A stretch of DNA of 55,957 nucleotides from an uncultured Roseovarius sp. (GCA_934501475.1 CAKSUL010000006.1:1-55957); one strand, 5' to 3'. Shown: positions 42,719 through 52,059, counted from the first letter of the stretch. A program made the numbers and translations. Notes: a model not told the origin generated them from the sequence alone.

Positions 42719-43761
42719 GCGAGCGGGTGCTCCACGAGACGCGGGATTTCCCCATCTTCCAGAACCGCATGTATGACAGCCGCGCCGATGCGCTGGCCTG
42801 TCCGCGCGGCGATATCCGCCTGATCGAGGATCTGGACAGCGGCCTTGTGCGCAACGCGGCCTTTGCGGCGGACCTGATGGTCTATGACGCCGCCTATCAG
42901 AACGAACAGGGCATCAGCACCGCCTTTGCCGCGCATCTTGAGCATGTCGGCGATCTGGTGCTGGACCTCATGGGCACATCCAGCCTGATCGAAGTGGGCT
43001 GCGGCAAGGGCGGGTTTCTGGAACTGCTGCGCGCGCGCGGCGCGCATGTCACCGGCTTTGATCCCACCTATGAGGGCGACAACCCGGATATTCAGGTCTG
43101 CTATTTCGGCCCCGACGTGGGGCTGCGGGCCGATGGGCTGATCCTGCGCCATGTGCTCGAGCATGTGGAGGATCCCGTCGGGTTCCTGATGCAACTGGCC
43201 GAGGCCAATGGCGGGCAGGGCCGCATCTATATCGAGGTGCCGTGCTTTGACTGGATCTGTGAAAGCCGGGCATGGTTCGACATCTTCTACGAGCATGTGA
43301 ATTATTTCCGGATGAGCGATTTTCACCGGATCTTCGGCCATGTGGTTCACGCCGAACGCAGCTTTGGCGGGCAATATCTGAGCGTGATCGCCGATCTGTC
43401 CACCCTGCGCCGCCCGGTCCGTGACCCGCTGGATGCGGTGTCGTTTCCGGATGATTTCGCGGTGGCGCTTCACGGGGAGGGCCTGCGCGCGGATGACATC
43501 GTCTGGGGGGGCGCGTCAAAGGGGCTGATCTATGCGCTGCTGCGCGAAAGGGCGGGCCATCCGGTGGCGGCGATCATCGACATCAACCCCGCCAAGCAGG
43601 GGAAATACCTGGGTGTTCTTGGCCGGATGATCCAAAGCCCCGAAGCCGCGCTGGCGCAAGCCGGAGCACAGGCGCGGATCGTGGTGATGAACCCCAACTA
43701 CATGAATGAAATCCGCGAAATGACAAGAAACGCCTATATATACCAAGAGGTTGGAGCATGA
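42715..43761 (+). CDS. SAM-dependent methyltransferase related to sugar C-methyltransferases, zinc site lost
   Basis: A 348-residue methyltransferase. SAM motif SLIEVGCGKGGFLELL (91-106), ILRHVLEHVEDPVGFL, then FYEHVNYFRMSDF, which is similar to the YHEHFSYL part of the previous methyltransferase. The C-terminal region (GGASKGLIYALL, then IDINPAKQGKYLGVLG) matches the second Rossmann domain of TylCIII-type enzymes. It lacks the N-terminal zinc CxxC pairs. So it is a paralogue-like partner in the same cassette, perhaps acting on another carbon or an oxygen. Overlaps neighbours by 4 nt. Confidence 0.87.
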   Translation: MSERVLHETRDFPIFQNRMYDSRADALACPRGDIRLIEDLDSGLVRNAAFAADLMVYDAAYQNEQGISTAFAAHLEHVGDLVLDLMGTSSLIEVGCGKGGFLELLRARGAHVTGFDPTYEGDNPDIQVCYFGPDVGLRADGLILRHVLEHVEDPVGFLMQLAEANGGQGRIYIEVPCFDWICESRAWFDIFYEHVNYFRMSDFHRIFGHVVHAERSFGGQYLSVIADLSTLRRPVRDPLDAVSFPDDFAVALHGEGLRADDIVWGGASKGLIYALLRERAGHPVAAIIDINPAKQGKYLGVLGRMIQSPEAALAQAGAQARIVVMNPNYMNEIREMTRNAYIYQEVGA

Positions 43762-44480
43762 GTGAATTCAAATCCGAGATCATCGGGCGCATTGCCGCGA
43801 TGGACAGTGACACCGCCCTGCAGGACAGCGCGATGCAATTCCTGCGCGCCTCGACGGGGCCGAAATATTCCTACAACTATCACTGGATGGACCGCCCGAT
43901 CATCCAGTATCCGCAGGACATGGTCGCCATGCAGGAACTGATCTGGGAGGTGCGCCCGGATCTGATCATCGAGGCCGGAATCGCGCATGGCGGCTCGCTT
44001 GTCCTGAGCGCGTCGATCATGGCGTTGATGGATATGTGCGACGCGATCGAAGCCGGCACCACGATCGACCCGGCCAGATCCGCGCGCAAGGTGCTGGGCG
44101 TGGATATCGACATCCGCCCCCATAACCGCGCCGCGATCCTCGCGCATCCGATGGCCAGCCGGATCGAGATGATCCAGGGCTCGAGCATCGATCCCGACAT
44201 CATCGCACAGGTGCGCGATTTTGCCAAGGATTACAAACGCATACTGGTCTGTCTGGACAGCAACCACACCCATGACCATGTGCGCGCCGAACTGGACGCC
44301 TATGCCGATCTGACCTCACCGGGCAGCTATTGCGTGGTGTTCGACACGTTGATCGAGGACATGCCGGCGGATGAATATCCCGACCGTCCCTGGGGGCCGG
44401 GGAACAACCCGAAAACCGCCGTATGGGATTTTCTCAAGACCCATCCCGAATTCGAGATCGACAAATCCATTGCCGGCTGA
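43758..44480 (+). CDS. CmcI-like methyltransferase (cephalosporin hydroxylase family), 3' frameshifted
   Basis: A 240-residue protein of the CmcI/rhamnosyl O-methyltransferase family. The SAM site is EAGIAHGGSLVLSASIM (73-89), metal/SAM residues in LGVDIDIRPHN, and CLDSNHTHDHVRAELDAY. The protein ends abruptly at DKSIAG. Family members continue with a strand of the type LITVAxDGxLKR; exactly that (LITVAHDGFLKRIG, then TGA) is encoded at 44477-44521 in the next frame. One missing base near 44475-44477 explains this. The true product may be 14-15 residues longer or the gene may be slightly damaged. Probable role: methylation of a sugar hydroxyl. Confidence 0.85.
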   Translation: MSEFKSEIIGRIAAMDSDTALQDSAMQFLRASTGPKYSYNYHWMDRPIIQYPQDMVAMQELIWEVRPDLIIEAGIAHGGSLVLSASIMALMDMCDAIEAGTTIDPARSARKVLGVDIDIRPHNRAAILAHPMASRIEMIQGSSIDPDIIAQVRDFAKDYKRILVCLDSNHTHDHVRAELDAYADLTSPGSYCVVFDTLIEDMPADEYPDRPWGPGNNPKTAVWDFLKTHPEFEIDKSIAG

Positions 44481-44521
44481 TCACCGTCGCCCATGACGGG
44501 TTCCTCAAGCGGATCGGCTGA
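44477..44521 (+). pseudogene. Out-of-frame C-terminal end of the CmcI-like gene
   Basis: Frame beginning with the codon at 44477 encodes LITVAHDGFLKRIG followed by TGA at 44519-44521, the family's usual C-terminal strand. It is displaced by one base from the main frame, which stops at 44478-44480. This shows either a real single-base deletion or a sequencing error. Confidence 0.75.
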
Positions 44522-44523
44522 CC

Positions 44524-45759
44524 TCAGATCTCTTTCTGAAACGCCTTTGAACGCCCCAGGGCCGCCCGCCACGCCCCCCGGCGCGAGGACCGCCCCGACG
44601 CGACCGCGTCAAACCCGTCGCCAAGCACCGCGTCATAGACATTCGCGGCGCTCAGAATGGTGTTCTCGCCGTCCATCCCGGCCGAGCGGCGAAAGCTGTG
44701 ATATTGCGAATGCAGCCGCGCCAGCCGCTGCCCGATCGTCTTGCGCCGCCTTGCGGGCAGCGCGCAGGCGTCGCGCAGCAGATCCCGGTTTGCCTGCGCA
44801 TCGGCATATGTTTCCAGGATGGCCATGACGTTCTGCTCGGTCTCGCCGCGGCCGCGCGCGGCGCTGGCGACATAGTGATACCATGCCTTGTAGTCGGGTT
44901 TTCGCGGCTCGCTCATGCGGTGGCGCACGGTCTCGAGCGTTGCAAACATCACCAGCGGCACAAAACGCGCGCTCTCCATCACATCCTTGAGCGGGTCCGC
45001 GCGGTTTTCGATATCGAACTTGCGGGCCTGCGCGGCGCGCGGGTCGTCGGCGGCAAAACCCTTGTGGGCGGACCCATTGCTGACCGGGCTGATCCCGTTG
45101 ATCGAAAACGCATGATCGCAATGCAGGAATTTTCCGCCCGTCAGGGTGGCGCGATATTCAAAATTGACGTCCGGGATGCTGCCGTCAAAGAACATGTCGC
45201 GCGCCGGGGCGACCTGCTCAAGATAGCGGCGCGCGATGCAGCCGTGATAGATGTTGGCGGTCGGCGTCATGTCGGCCAGACGACAGCCCAGCAACGCCTG
45301 CGCATTTTGCGCCGGATCATAGGCAATGGGCTGACCATAGGCCGATCCGCGATAAAACCGCACGCCGCCGGTCTTCTTGCCGAAACCGGGTTCGGGCCAG
45401 ACATAGGTCGCGCGGTTCCATGACAGGCCATCGGGGCGGTGCTGTTCCAATATCCGGCGCAGATGGGGAAACTGGCGCGCCAGAATGCCGTCATCGTCAC
45501 CGAACACGATCACATAGTCGCCGCTGCTGTTCAGCACCGCCTGATTGAAATTCTCACGCATCGACACCCGCGCGCCGGTGTTGAAATACCGCAGGCGCGG
45601 GTCGTCAAACGCGCGCACCACGTCGCCGGTCTCGTCATTGCTGGCGTTGTCGTTGACCACCACCTCGATGTCGTCATCCGCGATCTCGAGGGCGGTGCGG
45701 ATCGAATACGGCAGATATCGGGGCCGTTCACGGGTGGGGATGATGATGCTTATTTTCAT
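44524..45759 (-). CDS. Family 2 glycosyltransferase
   Basis: A 411-residue GT-A fold enzyme. It starts MKISIIIPTRERPRYL at 45759 (the frame is open 20 codons further without similarity), has the nucleotide-binding DDDIEVVVNDNASNDET region and the metal motif in VFGDDDGI near 100. The C-terminal 150 residues have no clear family likeness. It probably attaches a sugar of the nearby cassette during assembly of a surface glycan. It converges with the CmcI gene; only 2 bp separate its stop from the frameshifted CmcI end. Confidence 0.88.
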   Translation of the reverse strand: MKISIIIPTRERPRYLPYSIRTALEIADDDIEVVVNDNASNDETGDVVRAFDDPRLRYFNTGARVSMRENFNQAVLNSSGDYVIVFGDDDGILARQFPHLRRILEQHRPDGLSWNRATYVWPEPGFGKKTGGVRFYRGSAYGQPIAYDPAQNAQALLGCRLADMTPTANIYHGCIARRYLEQVAPARDMFFDGSIPDVNFEYRATLTGGKFLHCDHAFSINGISPVSNGSAHKGFAADDPRAAQARKFDIENRADPLKDVMESARFVPLVMFATLETVRHRMSEPRKPDYKAWYHYVASAARGRGETEQNVMAILETYADAQANRDLLRDACALPARRRKTIGQRLARLHSQYHSFRRSAGMDGENTILSAANVYDAVLGDGFDAVASGRSSRRGAWRAALGRSKAFQKEI

Positions 45760-45937
45760 GCGCAGACCTGCAAACGGGCGTTTCGACAACGGGGTAAGCC
45801 GGATACGGGGGCATGACAATGAATTTATGCACAGATGCGGGCCGGCATTGGATTGCCGTTATTGATCGCAGGCGTGCCGCAGGATAGCTTGGCGTGATGG
45901 CCCGCGTGGCCTTGATCAGGGGCGGGAGGGCCATGGG

Positions 45938-46855
45938 ATGATCGGCAATGCGCTGAACCTCAAGCAGTTGGAGGCGCTGATCTGGGTCGCCGACCTGGGC
46001 AGTTTCCGGCGGGCGGCGCATCATCTCAACACCACGCAGCCGAATATTTCGTCGCGCATCGCGGCACTTGAGCGCGGCCTGGGCTGCGTGCTGATGCACC
46101 GCGATGCCGGCTCTGTCCGCCTGACCGAGCGGGGCGATGAGGTGTTGCAGGCGGCGCGCGCGGTGCTGCGCCAGGCCGAGGCGCTGATCGAGGTGGCCGG
46201 GCGGCCCGATCTGGTCGAGGATCGTCTGCGTCTGGGGGTGACGGAACTGGTGGCCTGCACATGGCTGCACCGCTATCTGCGCCGCCTCAAGGACGCCTAT
46301 CCGTCGGTCTCGGTGGAGTTGACCATTGACCTCTCACGCAATCTGGACAGCGCGCTGGGCGGCGGGACGTTGGATCTGGCCATCCAGACAGCCCCGTTTT
46401 CCAATGCCGTCAGCGGGGTGATCGAACTGGGCACCTACCCTTATGTCTGGGCGGCGGCGCCGGGTATCGCCGCACAGTTGCGCGGCCCTGTCACGCTGGC
46501 CGATCTGATCCCGCACACCCTGCTGACCCATGCCCGCCACACGCAGGCCTTTGCCGAAATCACCGCCCATGCCGAGGCCCGCAACCTGCCCACCAGCCGC
46601 TTTGTCCCCTCCAGCAGCCTGTCCTCCAGCCTGCAAATGGCGGCTGACGGTCTGGGCGTAGCGCTGATGCCGAAGGTCATGGCCGAGCGTGACGTGGCGG
46701 CGGGGCGTCTGGTCGTGCTGGATGTGGACTGGTGCCCGTCGCCGCTGCGATTTGCGGCGCGCTACCGGGCGGAAAAGGCTGCGCGCTTTGTCGGGCAATC
46801 CGCAGCCCTTGCCGCGCAGATAGCCGAGGAGTTTCGCAGCGAGGGGTTGAGCTGA
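45938..46855 (+). CDS. LysR family transcriptional regulator of the hydantoinase cluster
   Basis: A 305-residue regulator: DNA-binding part LKQLEALIWVADLGSFRRAAHHL and TTQPNISSRIAALERGLG at residues 8-50, effector domain after about residue 95. It is directly upstream of hyuA in the same direction, and the 139-bp gap between them holds a TCCA-N10-TGGA inverted repeat (46917-46934). Likely controls the hyuA-hyuB-oxidase-dehydrogenase operon. Confidence 0.9.
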   Translation: MIGNALNLKQLEALIWVADLGSFRRAAHHLNTTQPNISSRIAALERGLGCVLMHRDAGSVRLTERGDEVLQAARAVLRQAEALIEVAGRPDLVEDRLRLGVTELVACTWLHRYLRRLKDAYPSVSVELTIDLSRNLDSALGGGTLDLAIQTAPFSNAVSGVIELGTYPYVWAAAPGIAAQLRGPVTLADLIPHTLLTHARHTQAFAEITAHAEARNLPTSRFVPSSSLSSSLQMAADGLGVALMPKVMAERDVAAGRLVVLDVDWCPSPLRFAARYRAEKAARFVGQSAALAAQIAEEFRSEGLS

Positions 46856-46916
46856 TCCGCCTCGGCGCGCACGACGCAGGATCACGGCGCAGGATAAGGA
46901 ATCTCTATCACCCATA

Positions 46917-46934
46917 TCCATAAAAATAATTGGA
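46917..46934. promoter_or_regulatory. Candidate LysR binding site upstream of hyuA
   Basis: Inverted repeat TCCA-taaaaataat-TGGA in an A/T-rich patch 61 bp before the hyuA ATG. The spacing fits the T-N11-A rule loosely. TTGGAA at 46930-46935 and TAGACT at 46955-46960 could be a promoter with a 19-bp spacer, longer than ideal. Confidence 0.45.
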
Positions 46935-46994
46935 ATCTTTCGTGCCTCTGCGCCTAGACTGCGCCGGAACCGTGCCAGACAATGTGGGGGCCTC

Positions 46995-49088
46995 ATGAAA
47001 GCGACGTCGATTCGGATGGGTGTGGATATTGGCGGGACATTCACCGATGTCGTGCTGGAAAAGGGCACCGAGAGTTTCTCAACCAAGGTGCTGACCACCT
47101 ACGCCGCGCCCGAAAACGCCATCATCGACGGGATGCATCAGGTCTGCGCCAAGGCGGGCGTGACCCCGGCGGATATCGACCAGATCATCCATGGCACCAC
47201 CCTGGCCACCAACGCCCTGATCGAGCGGCGCGGCGCCAGGACCGCGCTGATCACCACCGAGGGCTTTCGCGATGTCATCGAGATGCGCACCGAATCGCGG
47301 TTCGAGCAATATGACCTGAACCTGACCCTGCCCGAGCCGCTGTTGCCGCGCCAGATGCGCTATACCGTCGCCGGGCGGATAGATGCGACCGGCGCCGAAC
47401 TGGTGGCGATGGACCCCGCCGAGATCGAGCGCGTGGTCGATCAGATCGCCGAGGCGGGCTATGAAAGCGTCGCGGTGGGGCTGATCCATTCCTACCTCAA
47501 CGATGCGCATGAAAAGATGGTGCGCGACGTGCTGGCGCGCAAGCTGCCGGATGTGATGGTGTCGCTGTCCAGCGAGGTCAGCCCGCAGATGCGCGAATAT
47601 GAGCGCTTCAACACCGTTGTCGCCAACGCCTATATCAAGCCGCTGATGAAATCCTATCTGGGCCGCCTTGAAGAGCGTCTCAAGGGTGAGGGCGTGCGCT
47701 GTCTGATCTTCCTGATGCATTCGGGCGGCGGCATCATCTCGATCGACAGTGCGGCGGAATTTCCGGTGCGCCTGGTTGAATCCGGCCCGGCGGGGGGGGC
47801 GGTCTTTGCCGCGCATATCGCCGCGCGCTATGGGCTGGACAAGGTGCTGTCGTTCGACATGGGCGGGACCACGGCCAAGATCTGCCTGATCAAGAACCAG
47901 ACGCCCAAGACATCGCGCGTCTTTGAAGTGGCGCGCACCTATCGCTTCAAGAAAGGGTCGGGAATGCCGATCTCGATCCCGGTGATCGACATGGTGGAAA
48001 TCGGCGCGGGCGGTGGGTCTCTGGCCCATGTGGACGCGATGCGCCAGATCCGCGTCGGCCCCGAAAGCGCCGGATCCGAACCCGGCCCGGCCTGTTACGG
48101 GCGCGGCGGCATCCGCCCTGCGGTCACCGACGCCGATCTGGTGCTGGGGCGGCTGGACGCGGATAATTTCGCCGGCGGTTCGATCCGCCTTTATCCCGAT
48201 GCCTCGGCCAAGGCCCTCAAGGATGTGCTGGGCGATGTGCTGGACATGGACGCGGCCATGTCGGCCTTCGGGCTGGCCGAGGTCGTGGATGAAAACATGG
48301 CCAACGCGGCGCGGGTTCATGCGGTGGAAAACGGCGAAGACCTCAGCGAATATACCATGATCGCCTTTGGCGGCGCGGCCCCGCTTCATGCCGGGCGGCT
48401 ATGCGAGAAACTGGGGGTTGCGCGTCTGCTGGTGCCGCAGGGGGCCGGGGTGGGATCGGCCATCGGGTTCTTGCGCGCGCCGTTCAGCTTTGAGGCCAAC
48501 CGCTCGGTCTACATGAAGCTGTCGGCCTTCGATCCGGCGCTGATCCGCACGCTCCTGAGCGATCTGCGCGACGAGGCGACGGGGTTCGTGCGCAATTGCG
48601 ATGCGCTCAGCGATATCCTGTCGGAATTCAAGGTCTACATGCGCTATAGCGGGCAGGGCTGGGAAATCCCGATCGTGCTGAGCGAGGAACAGGCGATGCA
48701 GCCCGACGCCGCCACGTTCGAGCGGCTGTTCGAGGCCGAATACTCCAAGCTGTTCGGCCGCGCCGTCACCGGGATGGATGTGGAAATCACCGTCTGGGCG
48801 GTCAACGCCACCACCCCGCCCGAAAAGGTCGCGCGCGTCCCGGTCAGCACCGGCACGAAACCCGTTCCCGAAGGGACCACGCGCGCCGTGTTCGATCCGG
48901 CGCTGGGCGAATATGTCGGCGCGCGCGTCATCCAGCGCGACGACATGCAGGCCGGTGCATGGGTCAGCGGCCCCGCCGTGATCACCGAGGACGAGACCAC
49001 CATCGTCGTCCCCTCCAGCCGCCATGCCATCCGTCAGCCCGATGGCTGCATCGACGTCGCCGTGAAATCCAGTGAGGAGGCCGCATAA
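46995..49088 (+). CDS. Hydantoinase/oxoprolinase, subunit A (HyuA)
   Basis: A 697-residue ATP-dependent amidohydrolase subunit of the HyuA family (N-methylhydantoinase, 5-oxoprolinase, acetone/acetophenone carboxylase relatives). The ATPase core is GVDIGGTFTDVV at 9-20, IHGTTLATNALIERRG near 72-87, and FDMGGTTAKICLI in the second phosphate loop. The AHVESGPAGG-like VESGPAGGAVFAA segment is present. It has no extra domain. Its TAA overlaps the hyuB start (TAATG). Reaction: ATP-driven opening of a cyclic amide or phosphorylation-dependent carboxylation; which one cannot be read from sequence. Confidence 0.93.
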   Translation: MKATSIRMGVDIGGTFTDVVLEKGTESFSTKVLTTYAAPENAIIDGMHQVCAKAGVTPADIDQIIHGTTLATNALIERRGARTALITTEGFRDVIEMRTESRFEQYDLNLTLPEPLLPRQMRYTVAGRIDATGAELVAMDPAEIERVVDQIAEAGYESVAVGLIHSYLNDAHEKMVRDVLARKLPDVMVSLSSEVSPQMREYERFNTVVANAYIKPLMKSYLGRLEERLKGEGVRCLIFLMHSGGGIISIDSAAEFPVRLVESGPAGGAVFAAHIAARYGLDKVLSFDMGGTTAKICLIKNQTPKTSRVFEVARTYRFKKGSGMPISIPVIDMVEIGAGGGSLAHVDAMRQIRVGPESAGSEPGPACYGRGGIRPAVTDADLVLGRLDADNFAGGSIRLYPDASAKALKDVLGDVLDMDAAMSAFGLAEVVDENMANAARVHAVENGEDLSEYTMIAFGGAAPLHAGRLCEKLGVARLLVPQGAGVGSAIGFLRAPFSFEANRSVYMKLSAFDPALIRTLLSDLRDEATGFVRNCDALSDILSEFKVYMRYSGQGWEIPIVLSEEQAMQPDAATFERLFEAEYSKLFGRAVTGMDVEITVWAVNATTPPEKVARVPVSTGTKPVPEGTTRAVFDPALGEYVGARVIQRDDMQAGAWVSGPAVITEDETTIVVPSSRHAIRQPDGCIDVAVKSSEEAA

Positions 49089-50800
49089 TGAGCACTCAGC
49101 CCTCTACCGTTGCCTATCAGGTCATGTGGAACCGCATGATCTCGGTCGTCGAGGAACAGGCACAGGCCCTTGTGCGCACGGCGTTTTCCACCTCGGTGCG
49201 CGAGGCGGGCGATCTGTCGGCGGGGGTCTATGACACCCATGGCCAGATGCTGGCGCAGGCGGTGACCGGCACGCCCGGCCATGTCAATGCGATGGCCGAT
49301 GCGGTCGCCCATTTCATCCGCCGGATCGGGCGGCAGAACATCTTTGAGGGCGATGTCTATATCACCAACGACCCTTGGGAGGGCACCGGCCACCTGCATG
49401 ACATCACCATGGTCACGCCGTCGTTCTATAACGGTTTGCTGGTCGGGTTTCTGGCCTGCACCGCGCATGTGGTCGATATCGGCGGGCGTGGTCTGGGGGC
49501 GGACGGGGCCTCGGTCTATGAAGAGGGGCTGTATCTGCCGATCATGAAATTCATCGAACGCGGCGAGGTCGATGAGACCCTCGTGCGGATCGTGCGCGGC
49601 AATGTGCGCGAGCCCGATCAGCTGATCGGGGATCTCTATGCGCTGACCACCTGCAACGAGATCGGGCATCGCCGTCTGGTCGGCATGATGGATGAATTCG
49701 GCCTCAGCGATCTTGAGGGGATCGGCGGCTTCATTCTGGACAATTCGCGCCGCGCCACGCTTGAGCGGATTAACGCGCTGCCCCGCAAGAGTGCCGAGGG
49801 CGAGATGACCGTTGACGGTTTCGATACGCCGATCACGCTGCGCGTCAGGCTGAGCATCGAAAAGGACCGGATCCTATCGGATTTCGCCGGCACGTCGGGT
49901 GTGGACAAGAAGGGCATCAACTGCCCGTTCGTCTATGCCAAGGCCTATACCTGCTATGCCCTGAAATGCGCGATTGCGCCCGAGATCCCCAACAACGCCG
50001 CGTCGCTGGCCCCGTTCGAGATGGTCGCCCCCGAAGGCACGATCGTGAACGCGCTGCACCCCGCGCCGGTGGCGCTGCGCCATATCATCGGGCATTTCGT
50101 GCCCGATACGGTCTATAACGCGCTGGACAAGATCCTGCCGAATCTGGTGCCGGCCGAGGGCGCCGGATGCCTGTGCAATTTCCAGGTCAGCCTGCGACCG
50201 CGCACCGATGCCCCGGCCCCGCCCGAGGCCGTGCGCTCGGAGGTGCTGACCTTCAATTCCGGCGGTGCGGGGGCGCGCCCCGAACATGACGGGCTGAACG
50301 CCACCGCCTTTCCGTCGGGGGTGATGACCATGCCCATCGAGGCCACGGAACATGCCGGCCCGGTGATCATCTGGCGCAAGGAGCTGCGCCCGGATTCCGG
50401 GGGCGCGGGGCGCACCCGTGGCGGTCTGGGCCAATATATGGAGGTCGGCGCGCGCGCGGGGCATGAATTCGACTTTCAGGCGATGTTTGACCGGGTGGAT
50501 CACCCGGCACGCGGGCGGCGCGGCGGGATGGCGGGCGCGCCCACGACCATCGCGCAGGATGACGGCACCGCCATGCGCGGCAAGGGCAAGCAGTTCGTCC
50601 CGCATGGGCGGCGCGTGCTGTTGGCCTTTCCGGGTGGCGCGGGCTATGGCGACCCCGCCGAGCGGCCCGTCGCGCAGGTGAAACGCGATCTTGCGCGCGG
50701 CTATATTTCGGCTGAAACTGCGGCGCGGGATTATGGTCTCAGCGATGCGGATATCGCCGAGGTCGCGGAAAGCGTGCGCAAGGGAGAGGCGCTGACATGA
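49088..50800 (+). CDS. Hydantoinase/oxoprolinase, subunit B (HyuB)
   Basis: A 570-residue partner of HyuA. Typical segments: VREAGDLSAGVYD, TGTPGHVNAMADAV, DVYITNDPWEGTGHLHDI and SGGAGRTRGGLGQYMEVG, with FPGGAGYGDPAERP near the C-terminus. It forms the active complex with HyuA. Overlaps HyuA by 1 nt and the next gene by 4 nt. Length fits HyuB and not the fused eukaryotic 5-oxoprolinase. Confidence 0.93.
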   Translation: MSTQPSTVAYQVMWNRMISVVEEQAQALVRTAFSTSVREAGDLSAGVYDTHGQMLAQAVTGTPGHVNAMADAVAHFIRRIGRQNIFEGDVYITNDPWEGTGHLHDITMVTPSFYNGLLVGFLACTAHVVDIGGRGLGADGASVYEEGLYLPIMKFIERGEVDETLVRIVRGNVREPDQLIGDLYALTTCNEIGHRRLVGMMDEFGLSDLEGIGGFILDNSRRATLERINALPRKSAEGEMTVDGFDTPITLRVRLSIEKDRILSDFAGTSGVDKKGINCPFVYAKAYTCYALKCAIAPEIPNNAASLAPFEMVAPEGTIVNALHPAPVALRHIIGHFVPDTVYNALDKILPNLVPAEGAGCLCNFQVSLRPRTDAPAPPEAVRSEVLTFNSGGAGARPEHDGLNATAFPSGVMTMPIEATEHAGPVIIWRKELRPDSGGAGRTRGGLGQYMEVGARAGHEFDFQAMFDRVDHPARGRRGGMAGAPTTIAQDDGTAMRGKGKQFVPHGRRVLLAFPGGAGYGDPAERPVAQVKRDLARGYISAETAARDYGLSDADIAEVAESVRKGEALT

Positions 50801-52014
50801 GCAAGAAACAGCAGGCACCGGCACATGCCGGCTATGACATCGTGATCGTCGGCGGCGCGATGATGGGGGCGTCAACGGCCTGGTTCCTGTCCGACGATCC
50901 GGATTTCGATGGCCGTGTTCTGGTGGTCGAGCGCGATCCGACCTATGTCAATTCCTCGACCATGCACACCAACAGTTGCATGCGCCAGCAGTTCTCGTCG
51001 GAACTGAATGTGCGCATCTCGCAATTTGCCGCCGATTTCGTCAAGAACCTGCGCCGCTATATGGGGGGCGACCCCGAAATCCCCGAGCTGCGGATCCAGA
51101 ATTTCGGATACATGTATCTGGCGGACAACGAAAATTTTGCAAATGCCCTGCGCGAAAGCCACGCGGTTCAGGTGGCGGCGGGGGCGGGAACGCAATTGAT
51201 GACGCCCGATCAGATCGCGGCGGCCTATCCGTTCTACAACCTTGACGACATCGTTCTGGGGTCGATCAACACCGTGGATGAGGGCTATTGGGACGGCATC
51301 ACCGTGTTTGACTGGTGGCGTCGTTCGGCCAGGGCGCGCGGGATCGAATTCATCGCCAACGAAGTGGTCGCCATGACGCGCTCCCCCGATGGGCAGCGCG
51401 TCCAGAGCGTGACGCTGGCCACGGGCGAGGTGGTCACCTGCGGCAAGGTGGTCAACGCCTCGGGCCCGCGCGCGGTGCGCACCAGCCGCATGGCCGGGAT
51501 CGAGATCCCGGTCGAGCCGCGCAAACGCTTTACCTGGATCTTTCAGGCCGAAAAGCCGCTGGATCGCCCGCTGCCGCTGACCATCGACCCGATCGGCGTG
51601 CATGTGCGCCAGGAGGGGCTGACAAACTATCAGGCGGGCGGGCATTCGGCGTATGACCCGGCGGTGGAGTATGACGATTTCGAGATGGATCACGCCCTGT
51701 GGCAGGATCATATCTGGCCGGTCATCGCCAACCGCATCCCCCAGTTCGAGGCGATCAAGGTCACCCATGAATGGGCCGGGCATTACGCCTATAACACGCT
51801 GGATCACAACGCGATCATGGGCCCGCATGACGAGGTCGGGAATTTCTACTTCCTCAACGGGTTTTCGGGTCATGGGCTGCAACAATCCCCGGCGATGGGG
51901 CGCGGCACGGCGGAAATGCTGGTGCATGGCGAATATCGCACGCTGGACATGACGCCGTTTCATTTCGACCGTATCGCGCGCGGTGTGCCCTTTGTGGAAA
52001 AGGCCATCATCTGA
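50797..52014 (+). CDS. FAD-dependent oxidoreductase, FOXRED1/DAO-like
   Basis: A 405-residue flavoprotein of the DAO family. The FAD loop is DIVIVGGAMMGASTAW (14-29), followed by V-E-R-D. The segment SSTMHTNSCMRQQFSSELNVRISQFAADF resembles human FOXRED1 (read in two halves). The end has GFSGHGLQQSPAMGRGTAEML, the second FAD contact. Related bacterial enzymes oxidise N-methyl or secondary amino acids. In a hydantoinase context a sarcosine-like substrate is conceivable. ATGA overlap with hyuB. Confidence 0.88.
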   Translation: MSKKQQAPAHAGYDIVIVGGAMMGASTAWFLSDDPDFDGRVLVVERDPTYVNSSTMHTNSCMRQQFSSELNVRISQFAADFVKNLRRYMGGDPEIPELRIQNFGYMYLADNENFANALRESHAVQVAAGAGTQLMTPDQIAAAYPFYNLDDIVLGSINTVDEGYWDGITVFDWWRRSARARGIEFIANEVVAMTRSPDGQRVQSVTLATGEVVTCGKVVNASGPRAVRTSRMAGIEIPVEPRKRFTWIFQAEKPLDRPLPLTIDPIGVHVRQEGLTNYQAGGHSAYDPAVEYDDFEMDHALWQDHIWPVIANRIPQFEAIKVTHEWAGHYAYNTLDHNAIMGPHDEVGNFYFLNGFSGHGLQQSPAMGRGTAEMLVHGEYRTLDMTPFHFDRIARGVPFVEKAII

Positions 52015-52059
52015 TACGACACATCTCTTGGAAAACCAGTCAGAAAGTGAGCGCAGACC

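Noticed and set aside
47079..48389. 436-residue open frame on the minus strand within hyuA
   Set aside because: Reverse-strand shadow; HyuA motifs are clear on the plus strand.
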